NCBI RefSeq assembly: GCF_039537505.1
Contig: NZ_BAABAQ010000011.1
Location: 1 to 64,000, forward strand
Source: Streptosporangium oxazolinicum
GTDB taxonomy: Bacteria; Actinomycetota; Actinomycetes; Streptosporangiales; Streptosporangiaceae
Length of the DNA stretch: 64,000 nt
Reading direction: 5' to 3'
In this document: positions 16,459 through 27,805 of the stretch, one piece after another
Layout: each line of letters starts with the position of its first letter
Numbering within the stretch: position 1 is the first letter of the stretch
The notes under the pieces: model-generated
The model's database searches: none
Seen by the model: the letters and a program-made list of their open reading frames with translations, nothing else
Told to the model about the DNA's origin: nothing
Made by a program: the position numbers and the translations under genes

Positions 16459-17337
16459 ATGGCTCGTCGCGCTTTTCCCCGCGCCCTCGCGGGTGCCCTC
16501 GCCAGCGCTTTCCTCGGCGCGGTCGCCGCGCGTGCCGCGTACGCCGCCTTCACCCGCAGGCCCCCGGTCGGCGACGCGGAGACCTGGGCCCGCACGAACC
16601 ACCGGGGCGAGCCGATCACCCTGCTCGAAGGTCCGGCGTTCGTCGCCGGAGCCGGTGCCGCCGCGGCCGTGCTCCCCGGGCTGCCCGGCGGCGTCCGCGT
16701 GGCGGCGCTGCTCGCGGTGGCGGGCGGCGGTGGGCTCGGAGCCTACGACGACCTGTACGGCGCGACCTCGTCCAAGGGGTTCAGGGGGCATCTGAGCGCC
16801 CTGGCCAAGGGCGAGGTCACCAGCGGGGCCGTGAAGATCCTCGGCATTGGCGCGACCGGCCTGGCCGCCGCCGCCCTCACCTCCTCGGGCCCCCTCGACG
16901 TCGCCGTCAACGGCGTGTTGATCGCCGGGAGCGCCAACCTGGCCAACCTCTTCGACCTGCGGCCAGGGCGTGCCGTCAAGGTGGGCCTGCTCGCCGGCGC
17001 GCCCCTGCTCGCCGCCGGGCTGCTCGGTGACGATCCGGTCCCGGCCACCCTGGTCGCGCTCCCCATGGGGGCCGCCGCCGCGCTGCTGCCCGAGGACCTC
17101 GGCGAGCGGGCGATGCTCGGCGACGCGGGGGCCAACGCGCTGGGCGCGCTCCTCGGCCTGGCCGCCGCCGTCACCCTGGGCCGACCCGGGCGTCTGGTCG
17201 CCCTCGGCACCGTGGTCGCGCTCACCGCCGCCTCGGAGAAGATCAGCTTCACCAAGGTGATCGCGGGCAACTTCGTCCTGAACCGCCTCGACATGCTGGG
17301 TCGTCGCCCTGTGGAGCAGGCACCCACCTCCCGATGA
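16459..17337 (+). CDS. MraY/WecA-type (PNPT) polyprenyl-phosphate transferase homologue
   Basis: 292 residues, strongly hydrophobic. Three motifs of the polyprenyl-phosphate N-acetylhexosamine-1-phosphate transferase superfamily are present: G-A-Y-D-D-L-Y-G (~94), N-L-A-N-L-F-D-L-R-P-G (~158) and L-G-D-A-G-A-N-A-L-G (~218). It is shorter than MraY or WecA (~330-360 residues). The expected reaction is transfer of a sugar-1-phosphate from a UDP-sugar to undecaprenyl or decaprenyl phosphate. Start is four bases after the steB stop; its stop overlaps the next ATG as ATGA. Confidence 0.75.
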   Translation: MARRAFPRALAGALASAFLGAVAARAAYAAFTRRPPVGDAETWARTNHRGEPITLLEGPAFVAGAGAAAAVLPGLPGGVRVAALLAVAGGGGLGAYDDLYGATSSKGFRGHLSALAKGEVTSGAVKILGIGATGLAAAALTSSGPLDVAVNGVLIAGSANLANLFDLRPGRAVKVGLLAGAPLLAAGLLGDDPVPATLVALPMGAAAALLPEDLGERAMLGDAGANALGALLGLAAAVTLGRPGRLVALGTVVALTAASEKISFTKVIAGNFVLNRLDMLGRRPVEQAPTSR

Positions 17338-18983
17338 GCACGAGGATCGCGCGGGGAGTGGCGGGAGCGGCACTCCTCATCGGAGTCGTGACCGTCCTGG
17401 CCCGGCTCGTCGGCTTCGGCCGCTATCTCGTCCAGTCGCAGAGCGTCGGCAACAGCTGCCTGGGCACCGCCTACAACACCGCCAACTACGTGCCCAACAT
17501 CGTCTTCGAGCTGGTGGCGGGCGGCGTGCTGGCCGGGATGGTGGTGCCGGTGCTGGCCTCGGCGGCCTCCAGGTCGGACGACGACCCCGAGGCCAGGGCG
17601 GAGGTGAGCAGGACCACCTCGGCGCTGCTCACCTGGGCGATGCTCGTCCTGGTGCCGCTGACGCTGCTCATCGTCGCGTTCGCCGGGCCGATCGTCGCGC
17701 TGCTCGTGGGCGATCCCGCCCCGTGCGACCTGGCCGGCGTCGTCGAGGCCGGCACCGGCATGCTCGTCGTCTTCGCCCCTCGGATGATCTTCTTCGGCCT
17801 GGCCGTGGTGCTGTACGGAGTGCTCCAGGCCCACCGGCGGTTCATGGGCCCGGCCCTGGCGCCGCTGGTCTCCAGCCTGCTCATCGTCGGCTCCAACCTG
17901 CTGTTCGAGGTGGTCAACGAGGACGCCGCCAAGGACCTGTCGGCTTTGAACGGCGCCGGGCAGCTGTCGCTCTCCCTCGGCGCGACCGTCGCCGCCGCCG
18001 CGATGGTGCTCACCGTCGTCGGGCCGGTGTCCCGGCTCGGGCTCCGGCTGCGGCCCGCGCTGACGTTTCCGCCGGGCGTCGCGGCGACGGCGCGGCGGCT
18101 CGCCACCGCGGGTCTCGCCGTGCTGATCGCGCAGCAGGTCACGCTGATCGTCGTCATCCGCCTCGCCAACAACCTGGGCGGCGAGGGTGCGATCGCCGCC
18201 TACACCTACGCCTGGGCGCTGTACCAGCTGCCGTACGCGGTGCTCGTGATGCCGATCGCCACCAGTTCGTTCCCGGTGCTGTCCACCCGGGCGGCCGAGG
18301 GGGACACCCCGGGGTTCGACGCCCTCACCGCCTCCACCACCCGGATCGTCCTCCTGGTGACGGGGCTCGCGGCCGGGGTGATGGCGGCGGTCGCGGTGCC
18401 GGTGTCGCAGGTGTTCCTGAAGGGGACCGCGGGCGGCGACCCGGCCGAGATGGCCAGGGGCGTCGCGCTGTTCGCGCCGGGCCTGCTCGGGTACGCGCTC
18501 ATGCTGCACCTGGCCCGCGTCCTGTACTCCTGCGGGCGGGGCCGGTCGGCGGCCGTCGCCTCGGTGACCGGATGGGCCGTCGCGCTGGTGGCCCAGATCG
18601 TGCTCGCCCACACCGCAGGGGATCGGGCCGATGTGGTCGGGCAGCTGGCGCTGGGCAGCACCGTCGGCATGACCGTCGGCGGGGTGCTTCTCACCGTCGC
18701 GGTTCTCCGCGCCAGGGGCGCGTCCGCGCTGGCCGGGACGCCGCGCACCCTCCTGGCGACCCTGACCGGCGGCGCCTCGGCCTGGGGGGCGGGGCTCGCC
18801 CTGGTCGGCGTCTTCGGCGCGGTCTCCACGTGGGAGTCCGTGGCGGTCGGGCTCGCCGCGGGTGTGGCCGGGGTGGCCGTGTTCGCGGCCGTGGCGATGA
18901 CGATCGACAGGCAGGACGCCCAGGCGCTGCTGGCGAGGCTCCGCCGGGGGTCCGCGAGGGAGGGGATCCGTTCCGATGAGTGA
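17334..18983 (+). CDS. murJ: MurJ/MviN-family lipid II flippase homologue
   Basis: 549 residues with about 12-14 membrane helices. The N-terminus A-R-L-V-G-F-G-R-Y and the segment A-Y-N-T-A-N-Y-V-P-N-I-V-F-E-L-V-A-G-G-V-L are typical of MurJ (MOP superfamily). Members flip lipid-linked sugars such as lipid II to the outer leaflet. It is fused by overlaps to a PNPT gene before and a GT4 gene after, so it may serve a dedicated glycan and need not be the cell's main MurJ. Confidence 0.87.
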   Translation: MSTRIARGVAGAALLIGVVTVLARLVGFGRYLVQSQSVGNSCLGTAYNTANYVPNIVFELVAGGVLAGMVVPVLASAASRSDDDPEARAEVSRTTSALLTWAMLVLVPLTLLIVAFAGPIVALLVGDPAPCDLAGVVEAGTGMLVVFAPRMIFFGLAVVLYGVLQAHRRFMGPALAPLVSSLLIVGSNLLFEVVNEDAAKDLSALNGAGQLSLSLGATVAAAAMVLTVVGPVSRLGLRLRPALTFPPGVAATARRLATAGLAVLIAQQVTLIVVIRLANNLGGEGAIAAYTYAWALYQLPYAVLVMPIATSSFPVLSTRAAEGDTPGFDALTASTTRIVLLVTGLAAGVMAAVAVPVSQVFLKGTAGGDPAEMARGVALFAPGLLGYALMLHLARVLYSCGRGRSAAVASVTGWAVALVAQIVLAHTAGDRADVVGQLALGSTVGMTVGGVLLTVAVLRARGASALAGTPRTLLATLTGGASAWGAGLALVGVFGAVSTWESVAVGLAAGVAGVAVFAAVAMTIDRQDAQALLARLRRGSAREGIRSDE

Positions 18984-20160
18984 TCAGGGCAGGCGCGTGG
19001 CACTCGTGCTGGGGACGAGCACGGGAGGGGTCGGCCGGCACGTGGCCATGCTGGCCGGAGGGCTGGTGCGCGGCGGCCACCGGGTGGTCGTGGCGGGTCC
19101 GCCGAGTACGGAGCGCGCCTTCGGCTTCGCCGCCCTCGGCGCGCGTTTCGTGCCCGTGCCGATCTCCGACCGGCCTCGCCCGGCCGACGACCTGCGGGCG
19201 GTCCTCGCGCTCCGGGCACTGCGCGGGGCGGACGCCGTGCACGCCCACGGGCTACGGGCCGGGGCCCTGGCGGCGATCGCGCTGGCCGGGACCGGGACCG
19301 GCCTGGTGGTGACCCTGCACAACGCCGTCACCTCGGGCGGTGCGATCGGTGCCGTCTACGGTCTCCTGGAACGGATCGTGGCCCGTCGCGCCGACCGGAT
19401 CCTGGTCGTCTCCCCGGACCTGGGGGAGCGGATGACCCGCCTGGGGGCCGGGCGGGTCGAGGCCGCCGTCGTTCCCGCGCCCCCGCTGCCCCCTTCGGGG
19501 CGCGAACCCGGCGACGTACGGCGAGAGCTCGGCACGGGTGATCGGGTGATCTTCTTGACGGTCGCGAGGCTCGCCCAGCAGAAGGGCCTGGAGACCCTGC
19601 TCGACGTCGCGAAGGCCCTGCGGGAGGTTCGTGGGGGCGCGGGGGCCGCGTCGGGTTCGGTGGAGGCCGAGCCGGTGCCGGGCCTGACGGAATCCGTGCG
19701 CGGACGGGGCTCGCGGGAGCGGGCGCCCGAGGTCGTGTTCCTGGTGGCGGGGGAGGGTCCGCTGCGGGGGGAGCTGCGAGCGCGGATCGACAGGGAGAAC
19801 CTGCCGGTGCGGCTGCTCGGCGACCGCGCCGACGTGGGGGATCTGCTCGGGGTGGCGAGGGCGTTGGTGGTGCCGAGCCGCTGGGAGGGACAGCCGCTCA
19901 CCGTGCAGGAGGCCCTGCGGGCGGGCACTGCGGTCGTCGCCACCGCGGTGGGCGGCGTCCCGGGGATGGTGGGCGAGGCCGGGCTGCTGGTGCCGTACGG
20001 GGACGTCGCCGCGATGCGCGACGCGGTCGCGAGGGTGCTCGCCGACGACGGCCTCGCGGAGAGACTGGCCGGTGCCGCCGCCCGGCGAGGCCGTGAGCTG
20101 CCGGGCGAGCCGGAGGCGCTTGAGGCGGTGCTCGCGGTCTACACGGGACTCTCGGGCTGA
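18976..20160 (+). CDS. GT4-family glycosyltransferase
   Basis: 394 residues with a GT-B fold. The N-terminal G-T-S-T-G-G-V-G-R-H loop, the mid-protein V-A-R-L-A-Q-Q-K-G-L and the C-terminal P-S-R-W-E-G-Q-P-L-T-V-Q-E-A-L mark GT4. Predicted to be cytoplasmic and to add a sugar from an NDP donor to a lipid-linked acceptor. A ~35-residue low-complexity linker (~225-260) is inserted between the two lobes. Overlaps the flippase gene by 8 bp, the last gene of the module. Confidence 0.85.
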   Translation: MSDQGRRVALVLGTSTGGVGRHVAMLAGGLVRGGHRVVVAGPPSTERAFGFAALGARFVPVPISDRPRPADDLRAVLALRALRGADAVHAHGLRAGALAAIALAGTGTGLVVTLHNAVTSGGAIGAVYGLLERIVARRADRILVVSPDLGERMTRLGAGRVEAAVVPAPPLPPSGREPGDVRRELGTGDRVIFLTVARLAQQKGLETLLDVAKALREVRGGAGAASGSVEAEPVPGLTESVRGRGSRERAPEVVFLVAGEGPLRGELRARIDRENLPVRLLGDRADVGDLLGVARALVVPSRWEGQPLTVQEALRAGTAVVATAVGGVPGMVGEAGLLVPYGDVAAMRDAVARVLADDGLAERLAGAAARRGRELPGEPEALEAVLAVYTGLSG

Positions 20161-20535
20161 GCGCGCGGACGGTGCTCGCGGTCCGGCCGCGCGTGGGGGG
20201 GGGTCGCGGTCCGTGCCGTGTGAGGGTGTTCGCGGTTCGTACCGCGTGCTGCGGTTCGTGGTTCGTACCGCGTGCGGGGTGTGGGGTTCGCGTCGCGTGT
20301 CGCGTGTGGGGTTCGTGTCGCGCCTTCCCGCGCGATGTCGTCGCCCGAAGGGGACGCGGTTATCGGGGGCGGTCCGTGCTGTGCCCTTCTCGGGGAACGG
20401 GGGGGAATTTGCGGCTTATGTCGGTTTCCTTCGGGGAGCTGGGGAAGCGATGCCCGTGCCCTTCCGGGGCTGAAAGAGCGTGAAGGGGCCGGTGACGGGC
20501 GATTCCGGGGTTAGGGGGAACAAGCGAGGGTGTCG
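20161..20535. repeat. G/T-rich non-coding stretch with short direct repeats
   Basis: GGTTCGTACCGCGTGC occurs at 20234 and 20260 (offset 26). GTGGGGTTCG followed by CGTCGCG or TGTCGCG occurs at 20281 and 20306 (offset 25). Open frames here are long but lack ribosome binding sites and have skewed composition. I see no gene. Confidence 0.55.
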
Positions 20536-20545
20536 CAAGGTTGGA

Positions 20546-20575
20546 TTAGGCGACGCCATGCCGGACGCCTATACT
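20546..20575 (+). promoter_or_regulatory. Candidate promoter of the terC leader
   Basis: A -10-like TATACT is at 20570-20575, just ahead of the riboswitch. The -35 region is weak (TTAGGC at 20546, 18-base spacer). Confidence 0.4.
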
Positions 20576-20582
20576 GGCGTGG

Positions 20583-20722
20583 TTAGGGGGGGAGTATCCC
20601 TTCGTGACAGTCTCGTCATCACGGTGTTGCCTCGCTCCACGAGGCCCCCGGGGCTGTCGGTCCGTGACCGTCCACCGATTTCACATCGGCGCGGTCTCAC
20701 GCGGGCGGGAGAGACCTCCGGC
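20583..20722 (+). ncRNA. yybP-ykoY manganese riboswitch upstream of terC
   Basis: The leader has both conserved ends of the yybP-ykoY family: GGGGGGAGTAT at 20586-20596 and GGGAGAGACCTCCGGC at 20707-20722. The two ends pair to form P1 (GGGGG with CCTCC). Between them a P2-like hairpin CGTGAC...GTCATCACG is visible. Members of this family sense Mn2+ and often sit before TerC/Alx-type genes, as here. ACCTCCGGC (20714-20722) is also exactly complementary to the terC ribosome binding site region 20740-20748, which suggests translational control. Confidence 0.82.
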
Positions 20723-20757
20723 AGTCAGTCGTGCGCGCCGCCGGAGGTTTATCAAAC

Positions 20758-21747
20758 GTGAGTGTTCCCGTGTGGGCATGGTTCGCCGTCATCGGCGGCC
20801 TCCTCGTCGTCCTCGCCTTCGACCTGTGGATCGTCGACAGGGGCGAACCCCGAGAGTTCTCCTTCAGGCAGGCCGGGTTCTGGGTCGGCTTCTACGTCAC
20901 GCTCGCTGTGCTCTTCGGCATCATGCTGTTGATCGTCGCCGGTCCCACCCCCGGAGGCCAGTTCTTCGCCGGGTATCTCACCGAGTACAGCCTGAGTATC
21001 GACAACCTCTTCGTTTTCTACATCATCATGACCCGCTTCGCGGTGCCGAAGATGTACCAGCACAAGGTGCTCCTGATCGGCATTCTGATGGCGCTGGTCA
21101 TGCGCGGCATCTTCATCGCGATCGGCGCCGCGGCCCTGGCCAATTTCGGCTGGCTGTTCTACGTCTTCGGCCTGTTCCTGATCTACACCGCGGTGCAGCT
21201 CGTCCGCCAGTTCGGCGAGGAGGAGTCGGTCGAGGAGAACGCGGTCCTGCGGTGGGCCCGGCGGGTGCTGCCGCACACCGACAACTACGTGGGCTCCAAG
21301 ATCATTGTAAAGGTCGACGGCAAGCGGATGGTCACCCCGCTGCTGATCGTCATGATCGCCATCGGCACCACCGACCTGCTGTTCGCGCTCGACTCGATCC
21401 CGGCGATCTTCGGCCTGACCACCGACGCCTTCATCGTCTTCACCGCGAACGCGTTCGCCCTCATGGGCCTGCGCCAGCTTTACTTCCTGCTGGGTGGCCT
21501 GCTCCAGCGACTGGTCTACCTCAGCTACGGTCTTGCGTTCATCCTTGGTTTCATCGGGGTTAAGCTGATCCTCGAGGCGCTGCACTCCAGCGGTGTCTCC
21601 TGGGCCCCCGAGGTGCCGATCTGGTTGTCCCTGTCGGTCATCGTCGTCACGATGATCGTCACCACCGTGATCAGCCTTGCGAAGGCTCGGCGTGACATCC
21701 GCGCGGGCAAGGAAAACACCACCCCGGCGAGTGTCGAGCAGGGCTAG
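20758..21747 (+). CDS. TerC/Alx-family integral membrane protein, probable Mn2+ exporter
   Basis: 329 residues with about 8-9 membrane helices. Family hallmarks are E-Y-S-L-S-I-D-N-L-F-V-F near residue 80 and D-L-L-F-A-L-D-S-I-P-A-I-F near 210, whose acidic residues bind metal. Members such as Alx and TerC have been linked to Mn2+ efflux and to metalation of exported enzymes. The GTG at 20758 is chosen because GGAGG at 20743-20747 lies 10 bases upstream. It is preceded by the yybP-ykoY element, which supports a Mn2+ role. Earlier annotation as tellurium resistance is probably misleading. Confidence 0.88.
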   Translation: MSVPVWAWFAVIGGLLVVLAFDLWIVDRGEPREFSFRQAGFWVGFYVTLAVLFGIMLLIVAGPTPGGQFFAGYLTEYSLSIDNLFVFYIIMTRFAVPKMYQHKVLLIGILMALVMRGIFIAIGAAALANFGWLFYVFGLFLIYTAVQLVRQFGEEESVEENAVLRWARRVLPHTDNYVGSKIIVKVDGKRMVTPLLIVMIAIGTTDLLFALDSIPAIFGLTTDAFIVFTANAFALMGLRQLYFLLGGLLQRLVYLSYGLAFILGFIGVKLILEALHSSGVSWAPEVPIWLSLSVIVVTMIVTTVISLAKARRDIRAGKENTTPASVEQG

Positions 21748-21788
21748 CGAATCGGCGTGTGAGGCGCTTTGCTTGTCTCATTGCGCCT

Positions 21789-21846
21789 TATAAGGGCTAA
21801 GAGATGGGTAACATCCTGCCCCAGAGCAGGTAGACATACCGGTCTA
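21789..21846 (+). promoter_or_regulatory. AT-rich promoter region and inverted repeat before psd
   Basis: CTTATAAG (21788-21795) gives a -10-like TATAAG, and TAGAC (21831-21835) and GTCTA (21842-21846) form an inverted repeat with a 6-base spacer, 28 bases before the psd GTG. The roles are inferred. Confidence 0.35.
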
Positions 21847-21874
21847 ATGCCGCAAGACATCACAAAGGTTCCCT

Positions 21875-22522
21875 GTGTCCCACGATTCAGCAAGCCACAG
21901 GCCAGGCCCACTCGGCCTGGCCCGTGGCGTCTCCCCGTGGTTGCTCCCGACCGTCGCCGCCGCCGCCGCGACATCCCTGCTCAGCCGTCGTGACCGGCGC
22001 TGGGCACTGGCGGCGGTGCCGCTGACAGCGCTCACCGGTGGGATGCTCTGGTTCTTCCGCGATCCGGATCGCACTCCGGGCACCGGGCGGATCCTGTCGC
22101 CCGCGGACGGCGTGGTGCAGAGCATCGACCCGTGGCCGGACGGCCGCACCCGGGTCGCGATCTTCATGAGCCCGCTCGACGTGCACGTCAACCGGGCGCC
22201 GCTGGCCGGCACGGTCACCTCGATGGAGCACGTGTCCGGCGGGTACCTCCCCGCGTTCAACAAGGACAGTGACACCAACGAGCGGGTCGTCTGGCACCTG
22301 GACACCGCCCTCGGCGACATCGAGATGGTCCAGATCGCCGGCGCGGTCGCGCGCCGCATCGTGCCCTACGTGGCCGAGGGGGCGAAGGTGGCCAAGGCGG
22401 AGCGGATCGGCCTGATCAGGCTCGGCTCGCGGGTCGACCTCTACCTCCCCGAGGGAATCGCCCCGGCCGTCTCCGTGGGCCAGAAGACGGTCGCGGGGGT
22501 GACGAGTCTTGACCACGGCTGA
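21875..22522 (+). CDS. psd: Phosphatidylserine decarboxylase proenzyme
   Basis: 215 residues, the short form of the family. F-F-R-D-P-D-R near 50, S-P-A-D-G-V-V (~70) and M-S-P-L-D-V-H-V-N-R (~95) are conserved, and R-L-G-S-R-V-D-L-Y-L-P near 189-199 holds the self-cleavage G-S where the pyruvoyl group forms. It converts phosphatidylserine to phosphatidylethanolamine at the membrane, the step after pssA. AAAGG precedes the GTG start by six bases. The 3' end overlaps pssA by 14 bp. Confidence 0.93.
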   Translation: MSHDSASHRPGPLGLARGVSPWLLPTVAAAAATSLLSRRDRRWALAAVPLTALTGGMLWFFRDPDRTPGTGRILSPADGVVQSIDPWPDGRTRVAIFMSPLDVHVNRAPLAGTVTSMEHVSGGYLPAFNKDSDTNERVVWHLDTALGDIEMVQIAGAVARRIVPYVAEGAKVAKAERIGLIRLGSRVDLYLPEGIAPAVSVGQKTVAGVTSLDHG

Positions 22523-23342
22523 CGCGAGCTGGCCGATGGACGAGACGGACGACGAGCCACGAGGACCCGTGGGCAAGGCGTTCCGCCTGTCGGCCGCGGA
22601 CTCCCTCTCCCTCGGCAACGCCCTCTGCGGTTTCCTCGCGGTCTGCGTGCTCGCCTGGTCGGCCATCAGCGCGCTGCAGGAGGACAAGCCCTTCGCGGCC
22701 GACCCCCGGTTCTTCGGCACCGCCGTGGTGCTCCTGCTGATCGGCGCCACCTGCGACCTGTTCGACGGCCTGGTGGCCAGGAAGTTCCGCGCCTCGGCCA
22801 TGGGCGCCGAGCTGGACAACCTCGCCGACGTGATCAGCTTCGGCTTCGCGCCCGCCTTCATGGTGGTCATCTGGGCGGGGTTCAATCAGCAGATCCCTTT
22901 TCTGCTGGTGATGGCCGCGGCGTCGTCGGTGCTGCTGGCCGGGGTCGTCCGGCTCGCGCGCTTCGCCTGCGTGAAGACCAAGAGCGGCGACTTCATGGGG
23001 CTGCCCATCCCGATGGGCGCGATGACCGTGGTCTCGGTCGTGCTGCTGTTCCCCCCGTCGATCTGGACGATCCTGCCCGTCTTCGGGGTGGCGTACCTCA
23101 TGGTGAGCCGGATCGAGTATCCCAAGCCCAAGGGCAACCTGGCCGCCGCCGTGCTCGCCTGGATGATGATCAACGTTGCCTGCCTGACCATCTGGGTCGC
23201 GGGCCTGGCCGGTGGCGACACGTTGATCAAGGTCGGGGCGGTCATGCAGTTGACGATCGTGGCGGCCATCCCGCTGCGGGTCCTGATGTTCAAGCGGGAG
23301 AAGCGCAAGGAGCAGCGCAGGGCGTCCGCCGGGGTCGGCTGA
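22509..23342 (+). CDS. pssA: CDP-diacylglycerol-serine O-phosphatidyltransferase
   Basis: 277 residues with about eight membrane helices. The CDP-alcohol phosphatidyltransferase signature runs D-L-F-D-G-L-V-A-R-K-F then G-A-E-L-D-N-L-A-D (~78-105). It makes phosphatidylserine, the substrate of the neighbouring psd. The start is TTG 22509 (overlapping psd) or ATG 22536; an overlap of coupled genes favours the first. Confidence 0.92.
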   Translation: MTTADASWPMDETDDEPRGPVGKAFRLSAADSLSLGNALCGFLAVCVLAWSAISALQEDKPFAADPRFFGTAVVLLLIGATCDLFDGLVARKFRASAMGAELDNLADVISFGFAPAFMVVIWAGFNQQIPFLLVMAAASSVLLAGVVRLARFACVKTKSGDFMGLPIPMGAMTVVSVVLLFPPSIWTILPVFGVAYLMVSRIEYPKPKGNLAAAVLAWMMINVACLTIWVAGLAGGDTLIKVGAVMQLTIVAAIPLRVLMFKREKRKEQRRASAGVG

Positions 23343-23489
23343 GGCCGACCGCCCGGAGCGAGCCCCCGCCGGTTTCCCGATGGGGCGAGGGCGGCCGACG
23401 GTCGCGGATAGGCCATGCCGAGATCCGTTCTTGCCCCGGAATGTCCCGCTCCGCTTCCCCTGCCCGGCGCGGCTGCGTTCAATTGCCTC

Positions 23490-23759
23490 ATGGCACCCGA
23501 GCCGCATGAGCACACGCGCACCTACTTCCTCGGCATGCTCGCCCGCGAGCTGGAGCTGAGAGGCATGAGCGTGACGCTCAGGCGGAACCCGCCGTCGCTG
23601 CGGGTCAGCGATCCGGAGGCGGCGATGTTCAGCGAGACCCTCGACTGCGTGCCGCTGGCCGAGGGCTGGTTCTACCGCTGGTCCTGGGGCGATCTGGTCG
23701 AGCGGGTGGAGGATCCGTCCAAGGCCGCGGATCGGATCCTCCGGGTCTTCGGCGGCTGA
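23490..23759 (+). CDS. Small conserved hypothetical protein
   Basis: 89 residues from ATG 23490. Begins M-A-P-E-P-H-E-H-T and is rich in charged residues, with L-A-E-G-W-F-Y-R-W-S-W-G near the middle. No membrane segment or known motif. The pattern looks like small actinomycete proteins without assigned function. No clear ribosome binding site; the frame stays open upstream to 23415 but that part has atypical composition. Confidence 0.6.
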   Translation: MAPEPHEHTRTYFLGMLARELELRGMSVTLRRNPPSLRVSDPEAAMFSETLDCVPLAEGWFYRWSWGDLVERVEDPSKAADRILRVFGG

Positions 23760-23812
23760 CTCCCGCCTTCTCGCCGCGAGCGGTCACCGGCCGCGTTCGG
23801 GCGGTACTTCAG

Positions 23813-23930
23813 GCGGTACGGGGCCGGTCGCCTGTCACTCCCGCGCCCGGCGGTACCGGGAAAACGATTGCCCGCACCGCCCGTGCCCGGTGGTACCGGG
23901 GGCGTGGCGGGCGGTGCGGGGCCGGTCGCC
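23813..23930. repeat. Duplicated hairpin block between convergent genes
   Basis: GCGGTACGGGGCCGGTCGCC (23813-23832) recurs at 23911-23930 with one change, and GCCCGGCGGTACCGGG (23845-23860) recurs at 23885-23900 with one change. CCGCACCGCCCG (23872-23883) pairs perfectly with 23908-23919. It lies between convergent genes and probably ends transcription from both sides. Confidence 0.7.
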
Positions 23931-23961
23931 CGCCACCGCCCGGCGGGGTGTCAGTGGCCCG

Positions 23962-24603
23962 TCACCAGCCGCGTTCGCGCCACTCGGGCAGTGAGGGGCG
24001 CTCGGTGCCGAGAGTGGTGTCCTTGCCGTGGCCCGGATAGACCCAGGTGTCGTCCGGCAGCCGGTCGAAGATCCGTTCCGAGACGTCGGCGAAGAGCTGG
24101 GCGAACCGCTCGGGATCCTTGTTGGTGTTGCCGACGCCGCCGGGGAAGAGCGAGTCGCCGGTGAACAGGTGGCCCGGGTAGTGCAGGGCGATCGAGCCGG
24201 GAGTGTGCCCGCGCAGGTGAATCACCTCCAAGCTGACCACGCCGACGGTGATCCCGTCGCCGTCCTCCACCTCCAGGTCCACCGGCACCGGCAGCGCCCC
24301 CGCGTCGAGCGGGTGGGCGATCACCGAGGCGCCGGTCGCCTCGGCGACCTCCTCCAGGGCCTGCCAGTGGTCGCCGTGCTGGTGGGTGGTGACGATCTTG
24401 CTGATCGGCTGGTCGCCGATGAGCTCCAGCAGCCGGTCGGGCTCGGCGGCGGCGTCGATGAGCGCGCCGTCGCCGGTCTGGGTGCACCGGATCAGGTAGG
24501 CGTTGTTGTCGAACGGGCCGACGGCCAGCTTGGCGATCGTCAGGGCGGGCAGCTCGCGCAGGTCGGCGGGGCCGCCGACCTGTACATCACCGGTGTACGT
24601 CAC
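23962..24603 (-). CDS. MBL-fold hydrolase, glyoxalase-II-like
   Basis: 213 residues. T-H-Q-H-G-D-H-W holds the HxHxDH metal motif, followed by R-G-H-T-P-G-S-I-A-L and F-T-G-D-S-L-F-P-G-G-V-G-N-T-N. This is the small hydroxyacylglutathione-hydrolase-like subfamily that hydrolyses thioesters, possibly of mycothiol in an actinomycete. GTG start at 24603, with GAGGAG upstream on the minus strand. Divergent from uvrA. Confidence 0.87.
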   Translation of the reverse strand: MTYTGDVQVGGPADLRELPALTIAKLAVGPFDNNAYLIRCTQTGDGALIDAAAEPDRLLELIGDQPISKIVTTHQHGDHWQALEEVAEATGASVIAHPLDAGALPVPVDLEVEDGDGITVGVVSLEVIHLRGHTPGSIALHYPGHLFTGDSLFPGGVGNTNKDPERFAQLFADVSERIFDRLPDDTWVYPGHGKDTTLGTERPSLPEWRERGW

Positions 24604-24876
24604 GGATTCTCCTCGGATCGGACGGGGTCGCGGGAAGGCGGGGCGGCGCTCGTCCCGCCCTCGTCACCATCATCATTCCGCCCGGCGGGCGGTGAGGGGC
24701 ATAAGGGGGGTGTTCACATCGTTGAAACCGTGGGCCACCTGCGATATCCGAGGGGAGTCCGTAGTCTGGAGGGGGCGGGGAAGCGACTCCGGACGCCGGT
24801 CCGGAAAATTGTCGGTCCTCCTCGCTAGTCTTCCCGCGACCGCTTCCAACCCTCTACCAACGACGTCGGGACTGCT

Positions 24877-27717
<2,841 letters not shown>

Positions 27718-27730
27718 GGGCCGGATTCCG

Positions 27731-27774
27731 GACCGGGTTCCCCCGTCAATACCCTTGACGCGGGAGCCCGGTTC
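27731..27774 (+). terminator. Imperfect terminator after uvrA
   Basis: Bases 27731-27749 pair with 27755-27774 around TACCC, with about two bulges; the core TCAA/TTGA and CCGGG/CCCGG pairs are intact. Located 14 bases past the uvrA stop. Confidence 0.6.
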
Positions 27775-27805
27775 CGCCGGGGATGACATTGCGAGAAGGG
27801 CCGCG

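Noticed and set aside
20161..20535. Protein-coding gene in the G/T-rich region after the GT4 gene
   Set aside because: Several frames are open but Cys/Arg/Gly-rich, without ribosome binding sites, and are explained by repeats.
23841..23930. CRISPR-like array in the hairpin block
   Set aside because: Only two copies of each unit with different spacing, and no spacer-like sequence, so it is a duplicated hairpin.
24604..24876. LexA/SOS box before uvrA
   Set aside because: TGTTCACATCGTTGAA lacks the inverted second half, so no SOS box is claimed.
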